Shown: piece by piece, positions 6,301 through 6,713 of the stretch
How positions within the stretch are numbered: the stretch's first letter is position 1
How the letters are laid out: every line of letters begins with the position of its first letter
Source of the DNA: Betaproteobacteria bacterium
GTDB lineage: Bacteria > Pseudomonadota > Gammaproteobacteria > Burkholderiales > SG8-39
Direction: 5' to 3'
Length of the DNA: 6,713 nucleotides
Assembly (NCBI GenBank): GCA_009693345.1
Contig: SHXL01000152.1
Location: 1-6,713 of the forward strand
The notes under the pieces: generated by a model
Database searches by the model: none
Told to the model about the DNA's origin: nothing
What the model saw: only the letters and a program-made list of their open reading frames with translations
Translations under genes and position numbers: made by a program

Positions 6301-6684
6301 GGCGCGCCCTCGATCCGGCTGGATGACGCCGATCGCTTGATCGCGATCGGCTCGGACCGCATGATGGCCGGCGTGGCGAAGGCGCGCCACGACGTGCTCA
6401 AGCCGCACCTGAAACCGCGGCATTTCGCCATCGGCTCCATCAATTCGCCGATGCAATGCATGATGAAAGAGATCTGCGCCCAGTGCCTGCAGCCGCACCG
6501 CGACCCGCTGACCGGGGAAACCAGCTACGTGTTCTCCTGCTTCAACCAGGACCAGCCTCTCGACAGCGTGGATTTCAAGGGCCTGCATGAACGCTTGAAG
6601 CAGAACTCGCTTGCCGAGAAACTCGGCGCAGGATGGCTGCGCCACTGCATGCCGGAACTGAGGAAGCAGCGCGACCTCGTTTGA
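3316..6684 (+). CDS. Giant FAD-dependent, iron-sulfur pyridine nucleotide oxidoreductase (NfnB/GltD-like plus NfnA/PyrK-like fusion)
   Basis: A 1122-residue cytoplasmic multi-centre flavoprotein. Residues 1-215 are not recognised. Residues 216-330 form a ferredoxin-like segment resembling the N-terminus of the glutamate synthase small subunit: C221, C224, C232 and C257 (GCPLEE), then C283, C297, C300 and C304 in GHRICNDCMKSC, enough for two [4Fe-4S] clusters. Residues 358-770 are GltD/NfnB-like. The FAD fold is VVGLGPAG (361-368), with FGGVAEYGITVRWDKNFL at 418-435. The NAD(P) fold is GGGLTAID (529-536), followed by an added helical stretch (about 541-605), YRRR (612-615), AAGTQPN (678-684) and the FAD-closing GD (741-742). 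Residues 785-1122 resemble ferredoxin reductase/PyrK/NfnA: RPGQF (820-824), NAD-binding GGGLGNAVLF (906-915), and C1048, C1054, C1057 and C1075 for a probable [2Fe-2S] cluster. It likely moves electrons between NAD(P)H and another carrier; electron bifurcation is possible but unproven. The start is supported by the -10 candidate just upstream and by the structured N-terminus, but there is no Shine-Dalgarno sequence. Confidence 0.9.
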   Translation: MKLAFGLQFDDLYARDGLLRVDSTFLSFLDSVLQKRLLDARNNPPSGKVESELLIALAPHVEDFLAKLFGIEAEARSLAAKHNELAPLWSVKRQFVQRRALNKVKPVHASPADFDFSTELDFARRVTEWLANDKQFEKELEGAARYAAWATLTPEGKAKHRAGVLFKTPLKLDFMRLVPVHTDTSQGFPKHSLEHLRQRDGFDLTDRGTDLTGALDQANYCIWCHEQGKDSCSKGLKEKPPATSYKKTQFGVALAGCPLEERISEFQLVKARGEPLGALAIICVDNPMVAATGHRICNDCMKSCIYQKQAPVDIPQAETRTLKDVLELPWGFEIYSLLTRWNPLNLRRPLPLPESGRKVLVVGLGPAGFTLAHHLMNDGHAVVGIDGLKLEPLQVPFEPVADVNTLYESLDSRVMAGFGGVAEYGITVRWDKNFLKIIRLLLERRGEFAMFGGVRFGGTLTLEDAMTTGFDHVALCVGAGKPTVLDIPNGLARGVRAASDFLMALQLTGAAKEDSIANMQLRLPVVVIGGGLTAIDTATESLAYYVVQVRKFLDRYEALAAEIGENAIRRNWDDQEREIAEEYLAHARTLRSTEKAGHIDLLRHWGGVTIAYRRRLVDSPSYTLNHEEVEKALEEGIWFAEGLSPLGVDVDNFGAVKGIRLKGATTEHWLPAHTVFVAAGTQPNTVLAREDAEHFSLDGKYFSACDEDGKLLKPQYSASKPATPDVLLSKLPDGRFVSYFGDVHPSYFGNVVKAMGSAKQGYPIVSRVLNSKPAVTSVSRDKFFGNLSDLLHATVHKVERLTPTIVEVVIRAPLAARKFRPGQFYRLQNFEMLAPVVAGTRMQMEGLAMTGAWVDREQGLVSIIALEMGGSSDLCAMLKPGEPVILMGPTGTPTEIVAGETVVLCGGGLGNAVLFSIGAAFRAAGSKVLYFAGYKKVADRYKVADIENAADTLVWCCDEEPGFKPGRSQDRSFVGNIVQAMDAYAEGRLSPSSSTGAPSIRLDDADRLIAIGSDRMMAGVAKARHDVLKPHLKPRHFAIGSINSPMQCMMKEICAQCLQPHRDPLTGETSYVFSCFNQDQPLDSVDFKGLHERLKQNSLAEKLGAGWLRHCMPELRKQRDLV
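5625..5654. repeat. Inverted repeat at the join between the two flavoprotein modules
   Basis: CTCGAAACC (5625-5633) and GGTTTCGAG (5646-5654) are perfect 9-base inverted copies separated by 12 bases. They lie in codons 770-780 of the giant flavoprotein gene, in the linker between the GltD/NfnB-like and PyrK/NfnA-like halves. In mRNA they could form a hairpin. No T tract follows, so it is not a terminator. A role is unknown and chance is possible. Confidence 0.6.
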
Positions 6685-6713
6685 CAGAGCTTCGGTCTTA
6701 GTATATAAGTATT
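6685..6713. other. AT-rich start of the intergenic region after the flavoprotein gene
   Basis: After the TGA at 6682-6684 the sequence turns AT-rich (TATATAAGTATT at the right edge), unlike the GC-rich genes. A CTTCGG tetraloop-like core (6690-6695) has only a weak flanking stem with one bulge. This could be part of a terminator or of the next promoter; the window ends too soon to decide. Confidence 0.3.

Noticed and set aside
6686..6699. Possible terminator with CTTCGG loop after the flavoprotein gene
   Set aside because: The stem is only about four pairs with a bulge, and the following bases are mixed A and T rather than a T run. It is noted only as part of the intergenic stretch.

Overview
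The window is GC-rich, densely coding bacterial DNA with five genes and very short gaps. The partial tryptophanyl-tRNA synthetase at the left edge is of the HLGH-motif type (GALHLGHYHGVLKNW) that I associate with Betaproteobacteria. With the GC-rich codon use, this suggests a betaproteobacterium or a close relative. That placement is inferred from remembered family features, not from a search.

Left third, all on the minus strand (reading right to left): an alpha/beta-hydrolase (about 1949 to 1086), a site-2-protease-like M50 membrane metalloprotease (1068 to 403) and trpS (from 384, running off the left edge). The three are separated by only 17 and 18 bases and look like one transcription unit. 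Middle: a gamma-class carbonic anhydrase-like hexapeptide protein (1985-2512, plus strand) diverges from the hydrolase. It meets a short-chain dehydrogenase of the 3-hydroxyacyl-CoA dehydrogenase type II kind (3274 to 2513, minus strand) tail to tail, with the two stop codons touching.

Right half: one very large plus-strand gene (3316-6684, 1122 aa) diverges from the dehydrogenase across a 41-base gap. It is the most notable object here. After an unassigned N-terminal region of about 215 residues come a cysteine-rich iron-sulfur segment and a two-dinucleotide-fold flavoprotein module like the glutamate synthase small subunit/NfnB. A ferredoxin-reductase/PyrK/NfnA-like module with a C-terminal four-cysteine cluster site follows. 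The architecture resembles the two subunits of the NADH-dependent ferredoxin:NADP+ oxidoreductase (Nfn) fused into one chain, with extra parts.

Working together: the dehydrogenase would make NADH from hydroxyacyl-CoA (or a similar alcohol), and the divergent multi-centre flavoprotein could pass electrons between pyridine nucleotides and another carrier. This is inferred from the neighbourhood only. Both plus-strand genes lack a clear ribosome binding site and have a -10-like hexamer ending at the same distance (9 bases) before the ATG, which hints at near-leaderless transcripts. I saw no RNA genes, CRISPR arrays, insertion sequences or other mobile elements.
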